Below, piece by piece: positions 1 to 8,374 of a stretch of 64,000 nt of DNA (the first letter of the stretch is position 1; each line of letters starts with the position of its first letter). The DNA comes from Halopelagius inordinatus (GTDB lineage: Archaea; Halobacteriota; Halobacteria; Halobacteriales; Haloferacaceae). The stretch is from contig NZ_FOOQ01000005.1 in NCBI RefSeq assembly GCF_900113245.1, positions 110,170 to 174,169 of the forward strand. The letters are read 5' to 3'. The notes under the pieces were generated by a model. The model had not been told where the DNA came from, searched no databases, and worked only from the letters and a program-made list of their open reading frames with translations. Made by a program: the position numbers and the translations under genes.

Positions 1-112
1 CTCGCCTCTCCTCCGGGACCGGTTCGGCCGGTGGACGGAGGCGCGGTGAGGGGGCGGCTTCCGCCCGCCGCCGCACGGTAGACGTTTCGCGCGGCGGACA
101 GTTTCCGCCACG

Positions 113-118
113 TATTTA
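113..118 (+). promoter_or_regulatory. TATA box of the aldolase operon
   Basis: TATTTA is centred about 27 bases before the ATG at 143, the spacing of a leaderless haloarchaeal transcript. It favours ATG 143 over the upstream GTG at 128. Bases 1-112 are GC-rich and show no gene I can support. Confidence 0.6.
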
Positions 119-142
119 CAGCCGACAGTGGTGTGTCCAACA

Positions 143-1141
143 ATGCCATACGCCAGCGGTGCCGAACTGTCGGACGTCTACGGTCGGGCCAGAGAGAACG
201 GGTACGGCTTCGTCGCGAGCAACGTCACCGAGACGAACATCCTCGCGGGGTTGGTCGACGGCGCGGAGCGTGCCGAATCCGACCTCGTCGTGCAGGTGAA
301 ACGAGACACGGCGTCGTTCGTCGGGAACGGCGACCCCGAGACGGGGTTGGAGATACTGGGGACGCACGCTCAAAAACTCGGCGACGACGCCGACGTCGGC
401 GTCTTTCTCAACGTCGACCACGTTCCCGCCGACGACGGGGAGTTTCTGTCCGCCTGCGTCGAATCGGACGTCCCCTCCTCTCTGATGATAGACGCGTCGC
501 ACGAACCGTTCGAGGAGAACGTCGAGCGAACGCGAGAGGTCGTCGAGATGGTCGAAGAGGCGGGGACGGACGCACTCGTCGAAGCGGAACTCGGGACGAT
601 AAAGGGCGTCGAGAGCGGCGTCGAGACGACGGAGGCGTACTACACGGACCCCGAGGAAGCCGTCGAGTTCGTCGACCGAACCGGGTGTGACCTCCTCGCT
701 ATCTCCGTCGGGACGGAACACGGCGTCTCGAAGGGGAAGAACCTCGAACTCCGGCCGGACATCGCCCGAGACGTCGGACAGGCCCTCGCAGACCACGGCC
801 TCGACACCCCTCTCGTCGTCCACGGGTCCTCGGGCCTCTCGGACGAACAGGTCCGAGAACTGCTCTCGACGGGCGTCTGCAAACTCAACAAGAACACCCG
901 CTACCAGTACGAGTTCGCGCGGACCGCCTGCGAATTCTACCGCGACCACGAGTCGGCCATCCTCCCGCCGGAGGGCGTCGAAGACGACAGGCAGGGCTTT
1001 TTCGCCGACTCCGAGTGGTCGCCCGACAAATCCCAGTTCACCCCGCACCGCGTCTGCACGGAGATTCGAGAGCGAATCGCCGACGTGATGGTCGAAGTGT
1101 CGGACCTCTCGCAAAGCGCGGGCGAGAGCCTGTACGCCTGA
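143..1141 (+). CDS. class II fructose-bisphosphate-type aldolase
   Basis: Zn-dependent class II aldolase of the FbaA/GatY/KbaY family, which cleaves a phosphorylated ketose to dihydroxyacetone phosphate plus an aldehyde in the cytosol. Numbered from ATG 143 (332 aa), visible family landmarks are the metal/catalytic NVDH (Asp92-His93), IDASH with FEEN (116-126), VEAELG (146-151), the second metal His193 in GTEHG, and His227 in VVHGSSG. Only 3 bases separate it from a sugar kinase, so the substrate is probably the kinase product, not necessarily fructose 1,6-bisphosphate. The real sugar is unknown. The start is chosen from the TATA box at 113; a GTG at 128 would add five residues. Confidence 0.88.
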   Translation: MPYASGAELSDVYGRARENGYGFVASNVTETNILAGLVDGAERAESDLVVQVKRDTASFVGNGDPETGLEILGTHAQKLGDDADVGVFLNVDHVPADDGEFLSACVESDVPSSLMIDASHEPFEENVERTREVVEMVEEAGTDALVEAELGTIKGVESGVETTEAYYTDPEEAVEFVDRTGCDLLAISVGTEHGVSKGKNLELRPDIARDVGQALADHGLDTPLVVHGSSGLSDEQVRELLSTGVCKLNKNTRYQYEFARTACEFYRDHESAILPPEGVEDDRQGFFADSEWSPDKSQFTPHRVCTEIRERIADVMVEVSDLSQSAGESLYA

Positions 1142-1144
1142 GCC

Positions 1145-2683
1145 ATGACCGACGAACGACTCCTCCTCGGCGTCGACGCGGGCCTGACTAACGTCAAGGC
1201 CGCCGTCTTCGACGCCGAGGGTCGAGAACGGGCGGTCGCCGTCCGACCGACGCCGAACGAACGGCCCGAACCGAACCGAGTGGAACGGGACCTCTCTGCG
1301 TTCTTTCGGGTGACCTGCGAGACGATTCGAGAGGCCGTCGGTTCGCCCGACGTGGATGCGGACCGAATCGCGGGCGTCGGCATAGCCGGACACGGCCACG
1401 GTCTCTACGCCCTCGACGAGGCGGGCGACCCGATACGAGACGGAATCACCTCGTTGGATAGCCGCGCGTCCGACGTCGTGGCGTCGTGGCGAGAGGACGG
1501 CCGCTTAGAGGAGGTGCGCGACGAAATCGGCTACGAACCGTTCGTCGCGGACCCGTTGAGTCTCCTCGGGTGGATGAAGCGCGAGGAACCGGACGCTTAC
1601 GACGACATCGACCGAATTCTGTCCTGTAAGGACTACCTCAAATACCGCCTGACCGACGTCGTCTGTACCGACGAGATGGAAGCCAGCGTCTTCTACGACG
1701 TGTCGCGGGAGACGTACTCCGAGACGGCGTTCGAGATTCTCGGCCTCGAAGACCGCTTCGACGCCCTGCCCGACGTCGTCCCGAGTTGGGAGACGTGCGG
1801 CGAAGTGACCGCCGAGGCGTCCGAGAAGACGGGGCTTCCGGTCGGAACGCCTGTGGCGTCCGGCCTCCACGACGTCGGGGCCGTCGCACTCGGCGCGGGC
1901 GCGTTCCGGACGGGACAGGCGACGCTCATCGTCGGGACGTGGGGTCAGAGCATCTACGTGACCGACGACCCGGACCCGGGTTCCGAGGGGTTGAGCCGTC
2001 GGTTCCTGCGCGACTCGTGGCTTCGATATCGGGGGACGCGGTCCGCCGCCGCGGCGGTCGATTGGTTCACAGACGAGTACTGCGGAGACTGGCGCGACGC
2101 CGCGGACTCCGAGGCGGCGTTCTACGACCGACTGAACGACTCGGTCGCGGACGTGCCCATCGGGTCGAACGGACTACTCTTTCTCCCGTACCTCCGCGGG
2201 TCGACCGACGACCCGGACGCGCGGGGCGGGTTCGTGGGCCTCACCGCCGAACACGGCCGACCCGAGATGCTCCGGTCGATATACGAGGGCGTCGCCCTCT
2301 CGTCTATCGACCGCCTGCGGGAACTGACCGCGGGAAAGCGACTGACCGACGTCCGACTCGGCGGGGGCGGCGCGAAGAGTCGCGTCTGGTCGCAGATGTT
2401 CGCCGACGTCCTCGGCGAACAGGTCGTCGTTCCGTCGGGCGAAGAGACCGGTGCTCGGGGTGTCGCCATCTGCGCCGGAATCGCCGCCGGACTCTACGAG
2501 GACCACGAGACTGCGGTCGAACGGACGGTCGGCGTGGCGCGGCGACACGACCCGACGGAGGCGAGAACCGAGGCGTACCGGTCGGTCCGCGACGCCTTCC
2601 GGACGACGGTTTCGGGAACCGAGGCGACGTGGGAAAAGTTGAAAGCGATAGAACAGGAGAATCAGACAGATGACGATAGATAA
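1145..2683 (+). CDS. FGGY-family carbohydrate kinase
   Basis: Sugar or sugar-alcohol kinase of the xylulokinase/glycerokinase (FGGY) family, 512 aa, the usual length. The N-terminal ATPase-fold lobe opens with GVDAGLTNVKAAVF (phosphate 1 loop, residues 8-21); the second lobe carries GTWGQS near 265 and the adenosine-binding GGGGAKS near 420. It starts 3 bases after the aldolase stop and its 3' end overlaps the following dehydrogenase by 14 bases, so the three are almost surely co-transcribed and translationally coupled. In such operons the kinase usually phosphorylates a ketose before aldol cleavage. The specific sugar cannot be read from the sequence. Confidence 0.85.
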   Translation: MTDERLLLGVDAGLTNVKAAVFDAEGRERAVAVRPTPNERPEPNRVERDLSAFFRVTCETIREAVGSPDVDADRIAGVGIAGHGHGLYALDEAGDPIRDGITSLDSRASDVVASWREDGRLEEVRDEIGYEPFVADPLSLLGWMKREEPDAYDDIDRILSCKDYLKYRLTDVVCTDEMEASVFYDVSRETYSETAFEILGLEDRFDALPDVVPSWETCGEVTAEASEKTGLPVGTPVASGLHDVGAVALGAGAFRTGQATLIVGTWGQSIYVTDDPDPGSEGLSRRFLRDSWLRYRGTRSAAAAVDWFTDEYCGDWRDAADSEAAFYDRLNDSVADVPIGSNGLLFLPYLRGSTDDPDARGGFVGLTAEHGRPEMLRSIYEGVALSSIDRLRELTAGKRLTDVRLGGGGAKSRVWSQMFADVLGEQVVVPSGEETGARGVAICAGIAAGLYEDHETAVERTVGVARRHDPTEARTEAYRSVRDAFRTTVSGTEATWEKLKAIEQENQTDDDR

Positions 2684-3710
2684 CGTGCTTCTCTGCGGCG
2701 ACCCGCAGCAACCGAGCGAGTACATGTACGAGAGCGCGTCCTTCCTCGAATCGGAGGGCGTCTCCTTCTCGCAGATAGACTGGAAAGCGGACGTCTCCGC
2801 GGAGCGATTCCGGGAAGTGACGATGGAGATGGAGTCGCGCGGCCCGGCGGCCTACGACACATCCATCATCGAGGAGAACCTCGACGGCGTGGACGCACTC
2901 GTCGTCCACAAAGCGCCCGTCTCGAAATCGGTCGTCGAGGCTGGCGAGGACCTGCAGGTGGTCGGTGCCGCGCGCGGCGGCGTCGAGAACGTCGATATCG
3001 AGGCGGCGAGAGCAAACGACGTGACCGTCCTCCACGCGCCCGGCCGGAACCGGAACGCAGTCTCCGACTACGCGGTGAGTCTCCTCCTCGCGAAAGTCCG
3101 CGAGATTCCGCGGCACACGAAGGCGCTTCACGAGGGCGAGTGGAGCCAAGAGTTCGACCCGTCGCGACTGCCGCGGGACATCGAAGCGTTGACCGTCGGC
3201 ATCGTCGGGTTCGGGAACATCGGCCAACAGGTCGCGAGGCGACTCGACGGGTTCGGCCCCGACCTGTTGGCGTACGACCCGTACCAAGACGACGAGACGT
3301 TCGCCGAACGGGGCGTCGAGGGTGTCGAACTCCCCGAACTCCTCGAACGGGCCGACGCCGTGACGCTTCACGCCCGACTCACCGACGAGACGGCGAACCT
3401 CCTCGGTACAGAGGAGTTCGCGCAGATGCGGGACTCCGCGATACTCGTCAACTCGGCGCGCGGCGGACTCGTGGACGAAGACGCGTTGGTGGACGCTCTG
3501 CGCGACGGCGAGATAGCGGGCGCCGCCCTCGACGTGTTCGAGACCGAACCGCTTCCGGAGGACCACCCGTTCCTCGACATGGAGAACGTCGTCCTCTCGC
3601 CGCACACCGCCGGATCGACGCGCGACGCCGTAACGAACGGTCCCCGAATCGTCGCGGAGGGGTTGGCGGACATTCTCGCCGACGAGGAACCGACGCACCG
3701 AGTCGACTGA
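2670..3710 (+). CDS. D-isomer-specific 2-hydroxyacid dehydrogenase
   Basis: NAD(P)-dependent dehydrogenase of the D-2-hydroxyacid family (phosphoglycerate/glyoxylate reductase type), 346 aa. The Rossmann GFGNIG motif is at 180-185, catalytic Arg264 in NSARGG, Glu293 in ETEPLP, and catalytic His312 in PHTAGS. It overlaps the kinase gene by 14 bases and closes the operon. It may oxidise or reduce a hydroxyacid formed from the same sugar; the family is too broad to name the substrate. The ATG at 2670 fits the homologous N-terminus. Confidence 0.85.
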   Translation: MTIDNVLLCGDPQQPSEYMYESASFLESEGVSFSQIDWKADVSAERFREVTMEMESRGPAAYDTSIIEENLDGVDALVVHKAPVSKSVVEAGEDLQVVGAARGGVENVDIEAARANDVTVLHAPGRNRNAVSDYAVSLLLAKVREIPRHTKALHEGEWSQEFDPSRLPRDIEALTVGIVGFGNIGQQVARRLDGFGPDLLAYDPYQDDETFAERGVEGVELPELLERADAVTLHARLTDETANLLGTEEFAQMRDSAILVNSARGGLVDEDALVDALRDGEIAGAALDVFETEPLPEDHPFLDMENVVLSPHTAGSTRDAVTNGPRIVAEGLADILADEEPTHRVD

Positions 3711-4152
3711 AGCCGGGCCGTCGTCTCTTCCGACGCCGGTGTATTTCAGAATATATTGGACATACCACCGAAAACGTACAGGCGGTACGGTTACTACGGG
3801 TGAGATTACGCGTGTATGATTACTTCTCGGTTATCCGCCCATATTAGTTTTTGGGCGGTTAAAATGAGCTTCAGACCACGAATATCCCAAATCGTACCGA
3901 CACATACACAGATACAGCAAGACACAATCCGTACGGTTCGGTATATACTCTGTGTCGTCACCGGTATTCCGGTTCCATCACCGTATTAGGCGAGGACAGA
4001 CGAAGACACCACGTTCTCGACTCACGGATCAAGAATTACAACTGATTACGTCTATACTTCTCTAGCGACGTCTCGGCCACCGGCACGGATTACAAGCGTA
4101 TCGTTGTAACACCACCGCGCACGGGGACGGTGCCGACGGAAGCAGAGCGGAG
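3711..4152. other. AT-rich intergenic gap between convergent genes
   Basis: This 442-base stretch is clearly more AT-rich than its neighbours and shows no convincing gene. It sits between the 3' ends of the dehydrogenase and the amidase. The only structure I can point to is the inverted repeat at 3835-3858. Confidence 0.5.
3835..3858. repeat. inverted repeat, possible terminator hairpin
   Basis: CCGCCCA (3835-3841) and TGGGCGG (3852-3858) form a perfect 7-bp stem around a 10-base loop that contains a run of T. It lies 125 bases after the dehydrogenase stop, between convergent genes, so a transcription end or RNA hairpin is plausible but unproven. Confidence 0.45.
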
Positions 4153-5466
4153 TTATCCGAGCACGTCGGCCAACTGCCGAGACCACGCTAACAGGTCCTC
4201 GTCGGCGCCGAACGGCGCGCTACACTGCACTCCGAGTGGAAGTCCGGCATCGGTTTCGGCGGCGGGTAGCGCGGCGGTCGGAACTCCGGCGTGGGTCCAC
4301 GGCAGATTCATCACGGGGTCACCGGTGGAGTCGATGCCGCGCGGTGCGGGACCCCTCGCGGCGGGGGCGACCCACAGGTCGATTCCCGACTCTCCCATCC
4401 GTGTTTCGAGCGTCGCGCGGAGTTCTCGGCGTCCCTCTCGTCCTCTCGCGATTTCGGCTGCGGCTACGTCTCGACCCTCCTCTATTAGTTCGCGAGTCGT
4501 CTCGGCGTATCTATCGGCGTATTCGCCGTACCACGCTTCGTGACCGATGGCCATCTCCGCCGCGTTCAGTCGCTCGTGCCGTTCGTTTATCTCCGCTATG
4601 TTCTCGAAGACCGAGACTCGTTCGACGTCGTACCCCGCCGTTCGCAACTGCGCTACCTGTTCTTCGAACGCGTCGAGTCCGACGTCGCTGGCCTGTTCGA
4701 GATACGGTCCCTCCGGCACGCCGACGGTGGGACGTCCCCGCGGGGTCGGGAGCGACCGCCAGTCGTCACAGAGGTGGGCGGCCGCGAGAGTCGCTCCCTC
4801 GACGTCCTGCGTGAAGAACCCGACGTGGTCGACGGAGGGGGAGAAGGAAACGACACCGTCGGAGGGGATTCGGTCGTAACTCGGTTTGAACCCGACGACG
4901 CCGCAGAACGCGGCGGGCCGAATCACGGACCCGACCGTCTGCGTCCCGAGGGCTAACGGACAGAGTCCCGCGGCGACGGCCGCGGCCGAACCGCTACTGG
5001 ACCCGCCGGGCGTGTGCTCCGGGTCGTGTGGGTTTCGCGTCGGTCCCGGTTCGAAGTACGCGAACTCCGTGGTCACCGTCTTTCCGAGTACGAGCGCACC
5101 GGCTCTCCGAAGTCGTCCGACCGCGTCGCCCTCCTGGCCGGTCAGCGTCTCCGCGGGGAGTTTCGACCCCGCCCGGGTGGGTAACCCCCGGGCGTGGAAG
5201 ACGTCTTTCACCCCGACCGGAACGCCGTACAGCGGCGGTCTCTCCGCTGAACTTTGGAATCGCTCTTCGAGATTTCTCGCCGCCTCTCCGAGGCGGTCCC
5301 ACCTGCGCTCTTCCGGCACCAGAGACTCGATGTCCGGTTCGACAGCCTCCGCGCGAGATTCGAGTCGTTCGACGTAAGCAACCGGGTCGAGGCGTCCGCG
5401 ACGCAGGTCGTCGACAGCGTCGGCCAACGGGGCATCGTGTAGCATGCGGCTGTAATTCTGAGCCAT
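4153..5466 (-). CDS. amidase signature family protein (GatA-like)
   Basis: Amidase-signature hydrolase, 437 aa, cleaving a carboxamide through a Ser-cisSer-Lys triad. Lys87 lies in GVPVGVKD, the Gly/Ser-rich core GGSSSGSA is at 154-161 (cis-Ser near 156), and the nucleophile is Ser180 in QTVGSVIRPA, where most relatives have GGS[IV]R. No GatB or GatC gene is adjacent, so a role as tRNA amidotransferase is unlikely; a stand-alone amidase for a small amide is the better guess. It is transcribed divergently from a PadR-type regulator, which may control it. Confidence 0.85.
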   Translation of the reverse strand: MAQNYSRMLHDAPLADAVDDLRRGRLDPVAYVERLESRAEAVEPDIESLVPEERRWDRLGEAARNLEERFQSSAERPPLYGVPVGVKDVFHARGLPTRAGSKLPAETLTGQEGDAVGRLRRAGALVLGKTVTTEFAYFEPGPTRNPHDPEHTPGGSSSGSAAAVAAGLCPLALGTQTVGSVIRPAAFCGVVGFKPSYDRIPSDGVVSFSPSVDHVGFFTQDVEGATLAAAHLCDDWRSLPTPRGRPTVGVPEGPYLEQASDVGLDAFEEQVAQLRTAGYDVERVSVFENIAEINERHERLNAAEMAIGHEAWYGEYADRYAETTRELIEEGRDVAAAEIARGREGRRELRATLETRMGESGIDLWVAPAARGPAPRGIDSTGDPVMNLPWTHAGVPTAALPAAETDAGLPLGVQCSAPFGADEDLLAWSRQLADVLG

Positions 5467-5766
5467 TCTCTTGAATCTGGGTATTGCCGACGAATCCGAC
5501 CTGTTCGGACCCCCTCGTATATCATTATACAGCTCATAAAACGGCCTCTGAGGGACTCGACAGACCCAGATACGTTCGAGTCAGTCACCCGACGAGTCAC
5601 TTTTTCCGTCGGACTCGTTTTCGAACGCCGATCAGTGCACTCCGTCTCGAAAATCGTCCCTTGGACGACGGGATACGAATATAATATCACGAAATATATA
5701 AAATAAGTAGTGACTGTGCGAAATTTTGGGCAGATAGTTTTTTAGTACATACGTCGATGAACAAGT
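5467..5766. other. divergent intergenic region, amidase and padR promoters
   Basis: This 300-base gap holds the amidase upstream region and an AT-rich block (about 5668-5710) followed by the padR promoter. I see no gene in it. Confidence 0.5.
5738..5746 (+). promoter_or_regulatory. TATA box of the PadR gene
   Basis: TTTTTAGTA is centred about 25 bases before the ATG at 5767, indicating a leaderless transcript and supporting that start. Confidence 0.6.
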
Positions 5767-6060
5767 ATGTCGAACCAACTATTCGACCTGACCGGATTCC
5801 AACGCGACACGCTGACGGTAATCGCGGGGCTGGACGAACCGTCGGGTCAGCAAGTGAAAGAAGAATTAGAGAAACAACACGACGAGGTCAACCACGGTCG
5901 ATTGTACCCGAATCTCGACGCTCTCGTCGAGGAAGGATACGTGGACAAGGGCGAAATAGACCGACGGACGAACTACTACGCGCTGTCCGAACGAGGCCAC
6001 GAAGCGCTTCAGAACCGGCGCGAGTGGGAGAACTCGACCGTTCCCCCCCTCGACGAGTAG
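5767..6060 (+). CDS. PadR family winged-helix regulator
   Basis: Small winged-helix repressor, 97 aa, matching the haloarchaeal PadR pattern: LTGFQRDTL, a recognition helix region around GRLYPNLDALVEEGYV (44-59), and the wing with RRTNYYALSERG (66-77). It has no long C-terminal dimer helix, as in short PadR-s1 proteins. It stands divergent to the amidase and upstream of the BCCT transporter, so either could be its target. Confidence 0.88.
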   Translation: MSNQLFDLTGFQRDTLTVIAGLDEPSGQQVKEELEKQHDEVNHGRLYPNLDALVEEGYVDKGEIDRRTNYYALSERGHEALQNRREWENSTVPPLDE

Positions 6061-6569
6061 TCTGGCGCCGCCGGAGACGTTTCGGCCGAAGGTCCGACGG
6101 AACCCCCGGGGCGACTCCCTCCCATAATAACAGATTATCCTCATCAATCGTGGCGGTCGGACCACGGTAAGAGTGGCATAAATGTGGTCTGAACCGAAAG
6201 ATACAAATTGGAGGTCTCACCCGAGAGACGAATCCGCGGGTGCACTCTACGTCCGGTTCTGACGAGAGGCCTTAGAGTCCGCCGATTCTTCGTCACTCGT
6301 CCGCGGCCGAGTCCAGACGGTGGAACGAGGGCGACGGGAGGGGTTGATGTTTCGGACGCGACCGGCCGGCCGCGTGCCCGTTTTTTGAATCCTGCGGTGC
6401 ATCCGCATCGACAACCGCACTCCGAGGGAGTCTCGTATGGATTTCTGGTGAGAAACACTTATTGTATACGACGTTAATGGTGGCCACATGCCATCACGCA
6501 CCATGGTACACGAGAGGTGGAACTACGGTCGAACATCGAGCCTTCGTCCGGTTCGGGAGGTGAACCGAA
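6061..6569. other. intergenic leader before the BCCT gene
   Basis: No gene is supported in this 509-base gap. Around 6455-6510 it becomes AT-rich, then carries palindromic TGGCCA and CCATGG words, which may mark the transporter promoter. A long 5' leader would explain the strong Shine-Dalgarno site just before the start codon. Confidence 0.45.
6556..6563 (+). promoter_or_regulatory. strong Shine-Dalgarno site of the BCCT gene
   Basis: GGAGGTGA lies 6 bases before ATG 6570. Most first genes here look leaderless, so this site suggests a leadered transcript and fixes the start. Confidence 0.7.
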
Positions 6570-8270
6570 ATGAGTGACGCCGAGAAGGGGGTAATCGGCG
6601 AGTTCCGCGAGGAGATCGACCCGCTGGTGTTCCTGTTCGGCGCGCTGCTAACCGTCGGCGTAATACTCGCGTTCTTCCTCAGTCCGAGCACCGTCGAGAA
6701 CGGAATCTCGTCGCTGAACAGTTCGATGTTGGGCGCGTTCAACTGGGCGCTTCTGTTGATCGTGTTTCTCATCGTGCTGTTCCTTCTGTTCCTCATCGTC
6801 GGACCGTGGGGATCGATCAAGTTCGGCGACGAGTCGCCGGAGTACAGTTTCTTCTCGTTCTTCTCGATGCTCTACTCGGCGGGCTTCGCCGCGGGCGTCG
6901 TGTTCTGGGGGCCGACCGAGGCGCTCTTCTACTACGCGAACCCGTCACCGTTGTTCGACGGGGTGCAGGGGAGTTCGGCCGAAGCGATGACCATCGCCGT
7001 CCAACAGACGCTTTTCCACTGGGCGTTACCGCAACTGGCCGTCTTCACCATCATGGGCATCGCCATCGGCTACTTCGCGTACAACTACGAGAACGTCCCG
7101 CTTCGGGTCTCGTCGGCGCTGACGCCGATCATCGGGGCTGAGAACTTAGACGGTCCCGTCGCGAAAGTCGTCGACATCCTCGCCGTCTTCGCGACCATCG
7201 GCGGGGTGGCGACCTCTCTGGGCTTCATCGGGAGCCAGTTCGTCACCGGGTTGGACTACCAGTGGGGAATCAGCATGGGGAACATCGGCATCCTCCTCGT
7301 GGTCACGTTCATGACGTTGCTTTTCACCACGTCGATGGTTCTCGGAGTCGACAAGGGGATTCGCCGACTCTCGAACTTCAACATGATTCTGTTCGTCGTG
7401 CTCATGTTTTCGACGTTCATCGTCGGACCGACGATGTTCCTCGTGTTGCTCGGTACGCAGGCGTTCGGTGGAATGATCACCGACTTCGTCTCGATGAGCC
7501 TCTTTACCGGGGCCGGAGCGATGGGCGGCGGAAACCCCGAGCCCACGAACTGGATGAACGCCTGGACCGTCTTCTACTGGGCGTGGGCGCTCTCGTGGTC
7601 GCCCTTCGCGGGCCTGTTCATCGCCCGCATCTCCAAGGGCCGCACCGTTCGCGAAGTCGCGTTTACGGGTATCGTCGCCACGTCGGCGGCGACCATCCCG
7701 TGGTTCACGTTCGTCGGCGGAACCGCCGTCTGGGCCCAACACAACGGCATCGCTGACTTCGCCGCGGTGATATCCGGCGAGGCCGGTGCCGAGGTGTCCG
7801 GCTTCATCCTCTTCGAGGCGCTGAACCTCACGCTGAACGTCGGCGGTGCCTCGATGTCGCTGCCGGTCGGCACTCTCCTGATGTACATGTTCTTGATCCT
7901 CGTGACGACGTTCTTCGTCACCTCGGCGGACTCCTCGACGCTGGCCGTCTCGATGATGACGACCGGCGGCAAAGCGCGTCCGTCGACCATCAACCGGATA
8001 TTCTGGGGCGTCGTCCTCGGAATGACCGCCGCGATTCTGATGATCCTCGGGGGCACGGGAAGCGCGAACACGCTCCAGCAGGCGGCGATAATCACCGGCA
8101 CGCCGTTCGCCTTCGTCTGCTTCCTCGCGATGCTCTCTTTGATCAAGGACTTCGGCTCGAACTACGGGCGCGTGCTCCTGCAGGACGAAACCGTCCTCTA
8201 CGGTCCGGACCGGAAGACCGAACCCGAGTCGCCGGGCCGAGGCGGTGCGGTCGAATCCGACGACGACTGA
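6570..8270 (+). CDS. BCCT family betaine/choline/carnitine-type transporter
   Basis: Secondary transporter of the betaine-choline-carnitine family, 566 aa with about 12 membrane helices; it normally imports trimethylammonium compounds such as glycine betaine with sodium. The BCCT signature is seen near residues 331-350 (WTVFYWAWALSWSPF), preceded by the glycine-rich AGAMGGGN segment. The C-terminal tail is short and acidic, without the long osmosensing domain of BetP. Glycine betaine uptake would suit a halophile. The aminotransferase gene follows after 104 bases, so an amine substrate used as nitrogen source is an alternative. Confidence 0.9.
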   Translation: MSDAEKGVIGEFREEIDPLVFLFGALLTVGVILAFFLSPSTVENGISSLNSSMLGAFNWALLLIVFLIVLFLLFLIVGPWGSIKFGDESPEYSFFSFFSMLYSAGFAAGVVFWGPTEALFYYANPSPLFDGVQGSSAEAMTIAVQQTLFHWALPQLAVFTIMGIAIGYFAYNYENVPLRVSSALTPIIGAENLDGPVAKVVDILAVFATIGGVATSLGFIGSQFVTGLDYQWGISMGNIGILLVVTFMTLLFTTSMVLGVDKGIRRLSNFNMILFVVLMFSTFIVGPTMFLVLLGTQAFGGMITDFVSMSLFTGAGAMGGGNPEPTNWMNAWTVFYWAWALSWSPFAGLFIARISKGRTVREVAFTGIVATSAATIPWFTFVGGTAVWAQHNGIADFAAVISGEAGAEVSGFILFEALNLTLNVGGASMSLPVGTLLMYMFLILVTTFFVTSADSSTLAVSMMTTGGKARPSTINRIFWGVVLGMTAAILMILGGTGSANTLQQAAIITGTPFAFVCFLAMLSLIKDFGSNYGRVLLQDETVLYGPDRKTEPESPGRGGAVESDDD

Positions 8271-8374
8271 CTCTCCGCTCTCTCTTTTCGTCTCGGTGCG
8301 TCGGTCGTGCGTTTCGCCGCGCCCCCTCGAAATCTGACAACAATGTTAATGTGCGATGTACGCATGATCTGTGT

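Noticed and set aside
2304..3698. Long minus-strand frames opposite the kinase and dehydrogenase
   Set aside because: Their composition is the antisense echo of acidic GC-rich genes, without motifs; the plus-strand genes carry all family motifs.
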